A stretch of 16,544 nt of DNA, taken from Clostridiales bacterium. Lineage in GTDB: Bacteria > Bacillota > Clostridia > Oscillospirales > CAG-272. The notes beneath the pieces are model-generated. The model was not told the origin of the DNA. It saw only the letters and a list, made by a program, of their open reading frames with translations, and searched no databases. A program made the translations under genes and the position numbers. The stretch covers positions 1-16,544 of the forward strand of contig SFNW01000030.1 in NCBI GenBank assembly GCA_004554105.1, in the 5' to 3' direction. Positions 6,566 to 13,463 of the stretch are shown one piece after another; the first letter of the stretch is position 1, and each line of letters begins with the position of its first letter.

Positions 6566-7240
6566 ATGGAAAGTTTGTTTTCATCTATGTGGAATGAGCT
6601 GGTCAACGAATTCGGCGTGGAAACGCTGACTGCCCTGCTCGTCGTGTACGGCATTGCTATCGCCGCCGCGCTGCTCGTCGGACTGGTCGGCTATATCCTG
6701 TACGGCATTGCCCTCTTGCGCATGGCAAAGCGTGCCGGCGTGAAAAACGGCTGGCTCGGCTTTATCCCGCTGGCAAGCGAATGGCTGCTCGGTCGACTCA
6801 GCGACGTCGGCTCGGCCCGACGCCACAGCGGCGCGCGGATTCTCACCTGCGGGCTTTTGACATTTCTCGGCGGCGGCATCATTACGGTTTGGTCGCTTTC
6901 CATCAGTGCCGCGGTTGCAACCGGCGCGATTGTCGACGAAACCGCACTGATGGGGCACGCATTTGGGATTTTGCTTTTCTCGCTGCTGACGGTTGTGGCT
7001 TCGATTTGTATGCTTGTCTTTTACTGCATGGCACTCTATCGCGTCGCGCAGAATTTCGGCGGTGCAAACGCCTCGATTTGGGCGCTCGGGCTGATTCTGT
7101 CGCTCTTCTTCTTCCAGCTTGCAACCTTCATTCTCCTGCTCATTCTTTCGGGCAAGACGCCGATGCACACCGAGGGAAATGTTTCTGTCGCCGCGCCCGC
7201 ACCGCAGAGCGGCGCGTCCTCCGACAGCGTATTTCAGTAA
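6566..7240 (+). CDS. Multi-pass membrane protein of unknown function
   Basis: A 224-aa protein I do not recognise with certainty. The start ATG follows AAGGGGG at 6551–6557. About four hydrophobic segments are visible: residues 20–51, 92–122, 131–156 and 165–192. Between the first two lies a cytosolic loop RMAKRAGVKNGWLGFIPLASEWLLG; the K-N-x-W-L-x-F-I-P pattern recurs in many small uncharacterised Firmicutes membrane proteins. The last 30 residues are a soluble, Ala/Ser-rich tail. It is monocistronic, with its own promoter and terminator, divergent from the DUF2975 operon. Confidence 0.75.
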   Translation: MESLFSSMWNELVNEFGVETLTALLVVYGIAIAAALLVGLVGYILYGIALLRMAKRAGVKNGWLGFIPLASEWLLGRLSDVGSARRHSGARILTCGLLTFLGGGIITVWSLSISAAVATGAIVDETALMGHAFGILLFSLLTVVASICMLVFYCMALYRVAQNFGGANASIWALGLILSLFFFQLATFILLLILSGKTPMHTEGNVSVAAPAPQSGASSDSVFQ

Positions 7241-7259
7241 GGCATCGTTTATATGACAG

Positions 7260-7286
7260 AAAAGCCTCTCGTCCGAGAGGCTTTTT
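7260..7286 (+). terminator. Rho-independent terminator
   Basis: AAAAGCCTCTC (7260–7270) pairs with GAGAGGCTTTT (7275–7285) across a GTCC loop and ends in a T-run. It lies 19 bp after the upstream membrane protein's stop. Confidence 0.9.
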
Positions 7287-7317
7287 CCTTTGCCCGTGTA
7301 AATTTTGCGCCGTCCGC

Positions 7318-7345
7318 TTGATTTTTTTCGCCATCGTGCTATAAT
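7318..7345 (+). promoter_or_regulatory. Promoter of azlCD
   Basis: TTGATT (7318–7323), 16 nt, TATAAT (7340–7345) with an extended TG element (TGCTATAAT). The leader to the ATG at 7386 is about 34 nt. Confidence 0.8.
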
Positions 7346-7385
7346 GATATACTGTTGGATTTTGACGAAAAACGGAGAATCGACC

Positions 7386-8117
7386 ATGACCGGCATTACG
7401 GCGAACGAATACAGGAAAAGTGCGCTCCGCGCGGGGATACACGACGGAATCCCTATAGGGCTCGGCTATTTTGCCGTCTCCTTTGCACTCGGCATTGCGG
7501 CGCGCGGCGCGGGACTGAACGCCTTTCAGTCCTTTCTCGCGAGCCTGCTCTGCAACGCGTCGGCGGGCGAATACGCCGCCTTTACGCTGATTGCGGCGGA
7601 CGCGACCTATATTGAGCTTGCGCTGATGACACTGGTCGCCAACGCGCGCTATCTGCTGATGAGCTGTGCGCTCAGTCAGCGTGCCGCGGGCGTCAATCTG
7701 CCGCACCGTATGCTCATCGGCTTTGACGTCACCGACGAGCTGTTTGCCGTCACCATCGCACGCCCCGGCAAGCTCGAGCCATTCTACTTCTACGGCGCGA
7801 TGCTCATGGCACTGCCTGGCTGGTCGGTCGGCACGGCGCTCGGCAACATCGCGGGCAACCTGCTCCCCGCACGCCTGACCAGCGCGCTCGGCGTCGCACT
7901 CTACGGTATGTTTCTCGCGGTCATTATCCCACCCGCGAAAAAGGATAAAATTCTCGCGGGACTGGTCGTCTTCTGCTTCGCGGCAAGCTACGCACTGTCG
8001 CGTCTGCCCATCGTCTCGGCAATTCCCGAGGGCACGCGGATTCTCATTCTCACTGTGGTCATCGCTTCCGCCGCAGCGCTGCTCTTCCCGCGTAGAGACG
8101 AGGAGGCGACGGCATGA
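7386..8117 (+). CDS. azlC: AzlC, large subunit of branched-chain amino acid exporter
   Basis: AzlC and AzlD form a membrane exporter (LIV-E family) for branched-chain amino acids or analogues. The product has 243 aa with multiple transmembrane segments. The N-terminal signature GIHDGIPIGLGYFAVSFALG (residues 18–37), the loop ASLLCNASAGEYAAF and the segment ANARYLLMSCALSQ are typical of AzlC. The ATG at 7386 follows a modest GGAG at 7374–7377. The stop overlaps the azlD start by 4 nt (ATGA), so the two subunits are translationally coupled. Substrate in this organism is inferred from family only. Confidence 0.95.
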   Translation: MTGITANEYRKSALRAGIHDGIPIGLGYFAVSFALGIAARGAGLNAFQSFLASLLCNASAGEYAAFTLIAADATYIELALMTLVANARYLLMSCALSQRAAGVNLPHRMLIGFDVTDELFAVTIARPGKLEPFYFYGAMLMALPGWSVGTALGNIAGNLLPARLTSALGVALYGMFLAVIIPPAKKDKILAGLVVFCFAASYALSRLPIVSAIPEGTRILILTVVIASAAALLFPRRDEEATA

Positions 8118-8434
8118 AGCACAACATTTACATCTATATTCTCATCATGGCGGCGGTCAGCTACCTGATCCGCGTCCTGCCGCTCACGCTGATTCGCAAG
8201 CCGATTCAGAGCCGATTTTTGAAATCGTTCCTCTATTATGTCCCCTACGTCACGCTCTCGGTCATGACCTTTCCCGCCATTCTCGACGCGACCGAGAACC
8301 CCGTGGCGGGACTTTGCGCCCTGCTTGTCGGCGTTGTCGCCGCCTTTGCGGGCGCGGGACTGCTCAAGGTCGCCATCGCCTGCTGCGGCGTCGTCTTCCT
8401 CGCCGAATGGATTCTGCCCCTGCTCGGGCTGTAA
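8114..8434 (+). CDS. azlD: AzlD, small subunit of branched-chain amino acid exporter
   Basis: Small integral membrane partner of AzlC, 106 aa with about four hydrophobic segments. The family pattern SYLIRVLPLTLIRKPIQSRFLKSFLYYVPYVTLSVMTFP is present near the N-terminus (quoted segments begin at residue 16). Its ATG overlaps the azlC stop and AGGAGGCGAC lies at 8101–8110 inside azlC. A terminator follows within 20 bp. Confidence 0.93.
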   Translation: MKHNIYIYILIMAAVSYLIRVLPLTLIRKPIQSRFLKSFLYYVPYVTLSVMTFPAILDATENPVAGLCALLVGVVAAFAGAGLLKVAIACCGVVFLAEWILPLLGL

Positions 8435-8449
8435 TGAAAGCATATACCG

Positions 8450-8476
8450 AAAGAGAACCCCTGCGGTTCTCTTTTT
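8450..8476 (+). terminator. Terminator after azlCD
   Basis: AAAGAGAACC (8450–8459) pairs with GGTTCTCTTT (8465–8474) over a CCTGC loop, ending in TTTTT. Confidence 0.9.
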
Positions 8477-8486
8477 GATTCCCCAC

Positions 8487-8515
8487 TTGACAAACCCTAT
8501 TAAATAGGGTATACT
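8487..8515 (+). promoter_or_regulatory. Promoter with palindromic operator for the toxin–antitoxin operon
   Basis: TTGACA (8487–8492), 17 nt, TATACT (8510–8515). The spacer is almost wholly a palindrome, ACCCTATTAAATAGGGT (8494–8510; 8-bp arms, one central base). The position fits autorepression by the HTH antitoxin or the complex, as in HigBA-like systems. Confidence 0.88.
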
Positions 8516-8549
8516 GTAACCGAACGCAATACACGGAGAACGATGTACA

Positions 8550-8909
8550 ATGACAAGAACTTTTGTTGAACTTCCGATTTTTCGCTCGCGGTGGAAAGAA
8601 CTGGGGCTAAACGACGACGATTTGCGCAGATTGCAGGAGGAATTGCTTGCCGACCCGAAAGTCGGTGCCGTCATGAAAGGCACCGGCGGCGTCCGCAAAA
8701 TGCGGTTTGCATTTGAGCAGCGCGGCAAGAGTGGAAGTCTCCGCGTCATTTATGTCGATTTTGAAGTTTATGAGAAAATATTTTTGATTACGGCATACCC
8801 TAAGAGTGAAAAATATAATCTTTCGGAAGCCGAAAGAAACGAAATTCGGCAGATGATTCATGCGCTTGAACATCAGCTTGAAGAAAATGCGGAAAGGAGT
8901 GCGCGATAA
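8550..8909 (+). CDS. RelE/HigB-type toxin of a type II toxin–antitoxin pair
   Basis: A 119-aa protein of the RelE-like superfamily, expected to act as a ribosome-dependent mRNA endonuclease that halts translation. Family features seen: FVELPIFRSRWKELGL at the N-terminus, GTGGVRKMRFAF (about residues 44–55), KSGSLRVIYVDF and KIFLITAYPKSEKYNLS. The ATG at 8550 follows CGGAGAACG; another ATG at 8543 leads to a quick stop. Toxin-first order with an HTH antitoxin behind it is the HigBA arrangement. Stop and antitoxin start share one base (TAATG). Base composition is more A/T-rich than the surrounding genes, in keeping with acquisition by transfer. Confidence 0.88.
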   Translation: MTRTFVELPIFRSRWKELGLNDDDLRRLQEELLADPKVGAVMKGTGGVRKMRFAFEQRGKSGSLRVIYVDFEVYEKIFLITAYPKSEKYNLSEAERNEIRQMIHALEHQLEENAERSAR

Positions 8910-9229
8910 TGCCTATTTTTGACGATATTAAAATCGGACTCGGGCAAGCGATTGATTTTGAAAAAGGCAAACTCAAAGCCAAGACAACCACATTGACGAT
9001 TGTGCCGATTGACCGTTTTACCCCCGAGGAAATCAAAAAAATCCGAAACAGCACCGGGCTGACGCAGCTCTCTTTTGCAAAATACATGGGCGTATCGGTC
9101 AAAACCGTAGAAGCATGGGAAGCGGGCAGAAATCACCCCGAGGGCACCGCCTGCCGTCTGCTTGCGATGACAAAGCGCGACCCGTCTTTTCCCCAAAAGT
9201 CGGGCATCGTCGTCACATCGGCAAAATAA
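8909..9229 (+). CDS. HTH antitoxin (HigA-like) partner
   Basis: A 106-aa DNA-binding antitoxin expected to neutralise the preceding RelE/HigB-like toxin and repress the operon. The helix-turn-helix spans about residues 52–73 (TQLSFAKYMGVSVKTVEAWE…); the N-terminal 35 residues are likely the toxin-binding part. GGAAAGGAG precedes its ATG at 8909, which overlaps the toxin stop. The likely target is the palindrome between –35 and –10 upstream of the toxin gene. A terminator follows. Confidence 0.9.
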   Translation: MPIFDDIKIGLGQAIDFEKGKLKAKTTTLTIVPIDRFTPEEIKKIRNSTGLTQLSFAKYMGVSVKTVEAWEAGRNHPEGTACRLLAMTKRDPSFPQKSGIVVTSAK

Positions 9230-9233
9230 GTCA

Positions 9234-9268
9234 AAAAATCCGTGAAGAACAAGTCTTCACGGATTTTT
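9234..9268 (+). terminator. Terminator after toxin–antitoxin operon
   Basis: A perfect 15-bp stem, AAAAATCCGTGAAGA (9234–9248) with TCTTCACGGATTTTT (9254–9268), and an ACAAG loop. Confidence 0.92.
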
Positions 9269-9298
9269 CTATACCCTTTTTCAAAGTTTTTGCGGATT

Positions 9299-9353
9299 CT
9301 TAAGGTGCTTTTTACAAAAAGCACCTTAAGTGGGGCGCGGGGCAAAGCCCCGC
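9299..9353. repeat. Double hairpin at the ABC operon 3' end
   Basis: CTTAAGGTGCTTTTT (9299–9313) and its exact complement (9316–9330) are separated by AC. A second stem GCGGGGC/GCCCCGC (9337–9343 and 9347–9353) follows. The layout (T-rich arm, two-base AC loop, GGGGCGCGGGG) parallels the element at 3387–3422; both lie just beyond the stop of a minus-strand gene. It may terminate the ABC transporter operon. Confidence 0.65.
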
Positions 9354-9367
9354 AATCCTCCCTCTCC

Positions 9368-9925
9368 TTACAGCCGAAGTACCGCGTCGGCAAGGGCGGC
9401 TTCCTCGGCATTGTGGGTAACGAGAACGACCGTCTTGCCCTGCAGCAGCGGCAGAAGCGCGGCGGTAATCTGCGCCTTTGTATCGGGGTCGAGCGCGGAA
9501 AACGGCTCGTCGAGCAGCACAATCTCCCCGTCAAACGCCAGCATTCGCGCAAGCGCAACCCGCTGCCGCTCGCCGCCCGACATTTCGGCGGGATGCTTCT
9601 CGGCAAGATGCGCGGCTCGGCAAACTGCAAGCGCATTTTGCGCGGCGGCGCGGTCATGCTGCGGCGCGGCAAGCCGCACGTTTTCCAAAGCAGTCAGCGC
9701 GGGGAAAAGCCGCGGCTCCTGAAAGAGATAGGCAACCCTACCGTCGGCGCGGACGCTGCCCGCGTCCGGCGTCTCCAAGCCCGCAATCAGCCGCAATACC
9801 GTCGTCTTGCCGCGCCCGCTCTCGCCGAGCAGCGCGGTGATTTTGCCGTCGGCAAACTGCAGCGTGCAGCCGTCGAGGACGGCGCGGTCAAAGTGCTTGA
9901 CCACATTTTCAAAGGTAATCTTCAT
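9368..9925 (-). CDS. ABC transporter ATP-binding protein (SsuB/TauB-like, short)
   Basis: Cytoplasmic ATPase that powers the adjacent permease. All motifs are present in its 185 aa: Walker A GESGRGKTT (34–42), Q-loop Q69, signature MSGGERQ (115–121), Walker B IVLLDEP (135–141), D-loop SALD and the switch histidine H171 (VTHNAEEA). It ends about 15 residues after the H-loop and so lacks the C-terminal tail of typical 230–260-aa relatives. Its ATG at 9925 overlaps the permease stop (ATGA), with no strong ribosome site, so coupling is likely. Motif style resembles the nitrate/sulfonate/taurine group; substrate unknown. Confidence 0.92.
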   Translation of the reverse strand: MKITFENVVKHFDRAVLDGCTLQFADGKITALLGESGRGKTTVLRLIAGLETPDAGSVRADGRVAYLFQEPRLFPALTALENVRLAAPQHDRAAAQNALAVCRAAHLAEKHPAEMSGGERQRVALARMLAFDGEIVLLDEPFSALDPDTKAQITAALLPLLQGKTVVLVTHNAEEAALADAVLRL

Positions 9926-10686
9926 TTCGCACGCGCCCCCTTCCCGAGCAGCAGCCGCAAGAGCTTTTCCAAAAGCAGGCTGACAAGGATAATCAGCAGC
10001 GTGTAGGCAAACAAATCGACGGTTTCGAGGTGCGCCTTGGCGTCGTGCAGATACAGCCCGATGGAATTCTGCGGATAGCAAAGCACCTCGGCGGCAACGC
10101 CCGCCTTCCACGCAAAGCCGAGCGAAGTCAGTGCCTGACTGCGAAGCTGCGGCGCGGCGGAGGGCAGATAGAGCGCACGAAAACGCGCAAAACCGCTTAC
10201 ATGATAAACCCGCGCCGCTTCAAGCAGCTGTGGGTCGGTCTCGCCGAGCGCGGCGCAGGTCGTCCCCGCCAGCATCGGAAAGACCATCAGAAAGGTGATA
10301 AAGGTCGGAATGTGCGCATTCTTCATCATCACGAGCGTGAGAATGATGAACGACGCCACCGGTGTTGAGCGAATGACGGTGAGCAGCGGCGAAAGCAGCG
10401 TGCGCGCAGGGCGTACAAAGAACATCAGAATGCCGACGGCAATGCCGCCGAGCGTCCCCGCCAGATAGCCGATCAGCACGCGCGAGAGCGAGCCGAAAAG
10501 CGCACGGTAAAACCCCGCCGTTTCGGCAAGCTCAAAAAACCGCTCTGCCACCGCAAACGGCGTCGGCAGAATGACCGCGCGTCCGACCGCCCATGCGGCA
10601 AGCTGCCACACGGCGACCCAGAACGCGAGGACGAAAACCGTCGTCAGTACGCGGCGAAGCCGCGATGCGCGGGGCTTAGTTTGCAC
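9922..10686 (-). CDS. ABC transporter permease (SsuC/TauC-like)
   Basis: Inner-membrane channel subunit, 254 aa when started at GTG 10686, which overlaps the binding-protein stop by 11 nt. No ATG lies near; an ATG far upstream would put about 25 residues inside the previous gene. About six hydrophobic segments are visible. The EAA loop that docks to the ATPase is EAARVYHVSGFARFRALYLP. The segment STPVASFIILTLVMM is typical of the SsuC/NrtB/TauC group of the BPD_transp_1 family. Start choice is moderate because the ribosome site is weak and translation may be coupled. Confidence 0.88.
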   Translation of the reverse strand: MQTKPRASRLRRVLTTVFVLAFWVAVWQLAAWAVGRAVILPTPFAVAERFFELAETAGFYRALFGSLSRVLIGYLAGTLGGIAVGILMFFVRPARTLLSPLLTVIRSTPVASFIILTLVMMKNAHIPTFITFLMVFPMLAGTTCAALGETDPQLLEAARVYHVSGFARFRALYLPSAAPQLRSQALTSLGFAWKAGVAAEVLCYPQNSIGLYLHDAKAHLETVDLFAYTLLIILVSLLLEKLLRLLLGKGARAK

Positions 10687-11734
10687 CGTAGTAGAAGTCG
10701 TCGCCCGGCAGCGCGCCGCCGACCGACGCGGGATTTGCCTCATAGAGCACGCCGAGGAATGCGGCAAGCGAGGTCTTCATCTCGCCGCCGGTCACAAAGA
10801 CGATGTTGCAGTTGGGGTACGCGCGCTTGGCGACCGCCGCCTTCGGCACGATGCCGTAGGTCTCGCACATCGCCGCCGCGTCCTCAACATTCGCGTTAAC
10901 GAATGCAACGCTCTCCGCATAGTCTGCGAGGAAAGCGTCAAACGCCGCGGGATTCTCCTCGACGACCGACTTTTTCACAATGACACAGCCCTGTACGGCA
11001 CTGGTGTCGCTGACCTTGTCCCACTCGGCGGTCATGTCGAGCGCGAGACGGAGGTCGGCGTTCTGAATCATGGCAGAGGTGACATTCGGCTCGGGCAGCA
11101 TACCGAGCGTGACGTCGCCGCTTGCGAGCAGCGCGGTCAGCTCGCTGTGTTCGGTCTTGTATTCGACCGTAACCTTGTCGGAAAGTCCGTTCTTTTCAAG
11201 AATGTAGTTTAAGATATACTCGGGTGTCGAGCCGAGACCCGTCGCATAGAGCGTCTTGCCCGCAAGGTCTGCGATGCTCTGTACGCTGTCGCCGTTCTCC
11301 ACGATGTGCAAAACGCCGAGCGTGTTGATTGCGGCGCAGATATATTCGCCGTTCGTCTTATTGAACAGCACGCTTGCAAGGTTGACGGGGACGCAGGCAA
11401 CATCAACCTCGCCCTTGATGACCGACGCGCTGACCGCCGCCGGATCGCCCGCAAGCGTAAAGGTATAGGTGTTTTCGGTTTCGCCCTTCGCCGCCTTGTC
11501 CATCAGCGAAGCCAGTCCCATACCGGTCGGACCCTTGAGCGTCACAACACTGTAGGACGCAGGCACGAGGGGTGCTTCGGTTGCTTCGGTGGTTGCCTCG
11601 GTGGCTTCGGTCGCTTCGGTCGTCGGCTCGGTCGCAGGCGCAGAAGTGCCGTCGGTTGCCGCCGGCGTGCCGCCGCAGGCGGCAAACGCGAATACAAGCG
11701 AAAGGGTGAGTAAAAGTGCAAGCAGTTTTTTCAT
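10676..11734 (-). CDS. Substrate-binding lipoprotein of ABC transporter
   Basis: Extracellular lipid-anchored binding protein of 352 aa. Signal peptide 1–19 ends in the lipobox AFAAC with C20 as the lipidated cysteine. A Thr/Glu/Ala-rich flexible linker follows (about residues 27–55, repeated TEA units). The binding domain contains LKGPTGMGLASLMDKA and VDVACVPVNLASVLFNKTNG, in the manner of NMT1/SsuA-like proteins. The ligand cannot be told from sequence; sulfonate, nitrate, thiamine-precursor and other uptake systems use this fold. The ATG at 11734 overlaps the regulator stop (ATGA), with GGGGGAATC before it. Confidence 0.88.
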   Translation of the reverse strand: MKKLLALLLTLSLVFAFAACGGTPAATDGTSAPATEPTTEATEATEATTEATEAPLVPASYSVVTLKGPTGMGLASLMDKAAKGETENTYTFTLAGDPAAVSASVIKGEVDVACVPVNLASVLFNKTNGEYICAAINTLGVLHIVENGDSVQSIADLAGKTLYATGLGSTPEYILNYILEKNGLSDKVTVEYKTEHSELTALLASGDVTLGMLPEPNVTSAMIQNADLRLALDMTAEWDKVSDTSAVQGCVIVKKSVVEENPAAFDAFLADYAESVAFVNANVEDAAAMCETYGIVPKAAVAKRAYPNCNIVFVTGGEMKTSLAAFLGVLYEANPASVGGALPGDDFYYGAN

Positions 11735-12423
11735 GATTGTGATTCCCCCATGATGCGCGCAAGATATGCGCGGTTTTTGATCAAAATGCGTTTTTGCTCC
11801 TTTTCGATTGCGCCCGCTGCGACAAGCGCATCAAACGCGCGGTAGAGCGACGCGCGTCCGAGTCCCAAAAGCTCGGCAAGCCGAAGATAAGAGAGGTCCG
11901 GCACAAAGCTGTCGCGCCCGTCGGACGCACGCAGCAGGTACCCCGCGAGCTTGCCCTGTGCGCTGTCCGCCGTCAAAACGGCGAGCCGCGCGTTGAGAAA
12001 GCGAATCTTCCCCGTGAGGAACGCGATATACCCGAGCGATGCCTGCGGATTTTCGGTCAGAATGCGTTCGAGCAGCGTCTGCGGCAGAAAGATGACGCGT
12101 GCACGCTGCTTGGCGCGCACGACGGTGCTGTACCCGCCGCTGTCGGCAAAGAGCAGTGCCGCGCCGAACACGTCGCCCGCGGAAACGTCCTTGAGTAGGA
12201 CTTCCCCGTCCGCGCCGGTCTTTCGCACAATCTCGGCACCGCCCGCGACAAGAATGCCGAGCGCCGCCTTGGTGTGCCCGTCCTCGTAGATGACCTCGCC
12301 GGCGGCGAAATCAGCCGCGTCGGCGTCGCCCGCGGACAAAACCGCATCGGCAAAGGCGTCGTCCGCCGCACTGCCGAACAAATCGGCAAGCGCCGCGTCA
12401 AAGGCTTCTCTTTCGCTTGGCAT
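11731..12423 (-). CDS. Crp/Fnr-family transcriptional regulator
   Basis: A 230-aa regulator with an N-terminal cyclic-nucleotide-binding-like beta-roll (about residues 25–130), a dimer helix and a C-terminal winged HTH (about 177–206, LAELLGLGRASLYRAF). It has no cysteine, so it cannot carry an FNR-type Fe-S cluster. The cAMP-contacting Glu and Arg of E. coli CRP are not evident in the region GDVFGAALLFADSGGYSTVV. Its effector is therefore unknown, perhaps the transported compound. The start is ATG 12423, with AGAGGTGACAGT before it; an in-frame ATG at 12480 would overlap the promoter. It leads a four-gene operon with the transporter and a palindrome lies in its own leader. Confidence 0.9.
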   Translation of the reverse strand: MPSEREAFDAALADLFGSAADDAFADAVLSAGDADAADFAAGEVIYEDGHTKAALGILVAGGAEIVRKTGADGEVLLKDVSAGDVFGAALLFADSGGYSTVVRAKQRARVIFLPQTLLERILTENPQASLGYIAFLTGKIRFLNARLAVLTADSAQGKLAGYLLRASDGRDSFVPDLSYLRLAELLGLGRASLYRAFDALVAAGAIEKEQKRILIKNRAYLARIMGESQS

Positions 12424-12438
12424 ACTGTCACCTCTTTT

Positions 12439-12454
12439 TGTCTCATTTGGGACA
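12439..12454. promoter_or_regulatory. Near-perfect palindrome, candidate operator of the Crp-like protein
   Basis: TGTCTCATTTGGGACA: arms TGTCnCA/TGnGACA with one mismatched pair. It lies directly downstream of the operon's –10, over the expected start site, where a bound regulator would repress. Length and two-fold symmetry fit Crp/Fnr-family sites. Confidence 0.6.
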
Positions 12455-12459
12455 TATTT

Positions 12460-12488
12460 AGAATAGCATATTTTTACCACGCTGTCAA
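12460..12488 (-). promoter_or_regulatory. Promoter of Crp–ABC transporter operon
   Basis: On the minus strand TTGACA (12488–12483), 17 nt, TATTCT (12465–12460) with TG one base before the –10. Confidence 0.88.
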
Positions 12489-12506
12489 CAGCCCGCAGTG
12501 AACAAA

Positions 12507-12538
12507 TTGTAAAATTATTAACGATAATTTTATAACAA
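12507..12538. promoter_or_regulatory. Rex-like site within an AT-rich inverted repeat
   Basis: TTGTAAAATTATTAACGA (12507–12524) resembles the Rex redox-sensor site TTGTKAnnnnnTTMACAA, differing at about two positions. It overlaps a 9-bp inverted repeat (12510–12518 and 12524–12532, 5-nt centre) and TAACAA at 12533–12538. It sits between divergent operons, about 35 bp before the –35 box of etfB and 18 bp before that of the crp operon. Rex controls NADH-linked fermentative genes in Clostridia, which suits the etf operon. Confidence 0.4.
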
Positions 12539-12556
12539 ACTGTGCAAATTTACTAA

Positions 12557-12591
12557 AAAAGTGGCTTTTGCGTATTGAAAAAGCCACTTTT
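12557..12591. repeat. Inverted repeat spanning the etfB –35 region
   Basis: AAAAGTGGCTTTT (12557–12569) and AAAAGCCACTTTT (12579–12591) are exact complements with a 9-nt centre. The right arm lies in the spacer of the etfB promoter and the centre includes part of the –35. It could be an operator or an upstream transcription stop. Confidence 0.6.
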
Positions 12592-12603
12592 GTTTGATAT
12601 AAT
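12575..12603 (+). promoter_or_regulatory. Promoter of the etfB–etfA–dehydrogenase operon
   Basis: TTGAAA (12575–12580), 17 nt, TATAAT (12598–12603). The leader is about 55 nt and has a small CTTGC/GCAAG stem-loop near 12630–12646. Confidence 0.85.
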
Positions 12604-12665
12604 GGGTTCGTGAAAAAAATCAAGGGAGACTTGCCTTTTTTGCAAGCTTCAAACGGAGGTACTGT

Positions 12666-13454
12666 ATGAATATTCTCGTATGCGTCAAGCAGGTCCCCGG
12701 GTCGAGCAACGTAGAGGTTGACCCGGTCACCGGCGTGCTGAAGCGCGACGGCGTGGCGAGTAAGATGAATCCGTACGATTTGTACGGCATCGAGCTTGCC
12801 CTGTCGCTTGTCGAGACCTACGGCGGCAAGGTGGAGACCATCACAATGGGCCCGCCGCAGGCAAAGAGCGTCATTGTCGAATCGGTCTGCATGGGTGCTG
12901 TGCGCGGCACGGTGCTCAGTGACCGCAAGTTTGCGGGCGCGGACGTGCTTGCCACTGCCTACACCCTGTCGCAGGGCGTGCGGAAAGCGGGCGACTTTGA
13001 CCTCGTCATCTGCGGCAAGCAGACGACCGACGGCGACACGGCGCAGGTCGGCGCGGAGGTCGCCGAATACCTCGGCATTCCCCATGCCGCAGGCGTGACG
13101 GCGGTCGACGAAGTGAAGGACGGCAAGGTTTTCGTCACGACAAACCTGGACAACAAAGTGGTCAAGGAAAGCATCAAGCTGCCCTGTCTGCTCTGCGTGG
13201 ACGGCGACATCAACTCGCCGCGTCTGCCCTCCTACAAGGTCAAAAAGACCGTGACCGACGACGCGGTGCGTTTCCTCTCGTTCGCGGATTTTGCCGACCA
13301 GGACGAAAAGCACTACGGGCTTGCCGGCTCGGCAACCCAGGTCGAGCGGATTTTCCCGCCCGAAAAGAACACCGAAAAACGCAGCATCACCGGCAGTTCT
13401 GCCGAGCAGGCGGAGGGAATCTTCGAGCTGCTCTGCGAGCGCAAGCTGGTATAG
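12666..13454 (+). CDS. etfB: Electron transfer flavoprotein beta subunit (LctB-like)
   Basis: EtfB of 262 aa forms the FAD-binding heterodimer with EtfA. The start ATG follows GGAGGT at 12655. It contains NPYDLYGIELAL (35–46) and GKQTTDGDTAQVG (117–129), which in bifurcating ETFs contributes to the second (bifurcating) FAD site. Order etfB, ferredoxin-fused etfA, FAD-dehydrogenase equals lctBCD of Acetobacterium woodii, where the complex oxidises lactate with NAD+ while using reduced ferredoxin. EtfA starts 9 bp downstream. Confidence 0.95.
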   Translation: MNILVCVKQVPGSSNVEVDPVTGVLKRDGVASKMNPYDLYGIELALSLVETYGGKVETITMGPPQAKSVIVESVCMGAVRGTVLSDRKFAGADVLATAYTLSQGVRKAGDFDLVICGKQTTDGDTAQVGAEVAEYLGIPHAAGVTAVDEVKDGKVFVTTNLDNKVVKESIKLPCLLCVDGDINSPRLPSYKVKKTVTDDAVRFLSFADFADQDEKHYGLAGSATQVERIFPPEKNTEKRSITGSSAEQAEGIFELLCERKLV

Positions 13455-13463
13455 GAGGGCAAC

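Noticed and set aside
12424..12480. Upstream ATG for the Crp-like regulator at 12480
   Set aside because: It lies within the –35/–10 region and upstream of the predicted transcription start; ATG 12423 has AGAGGTG in front.
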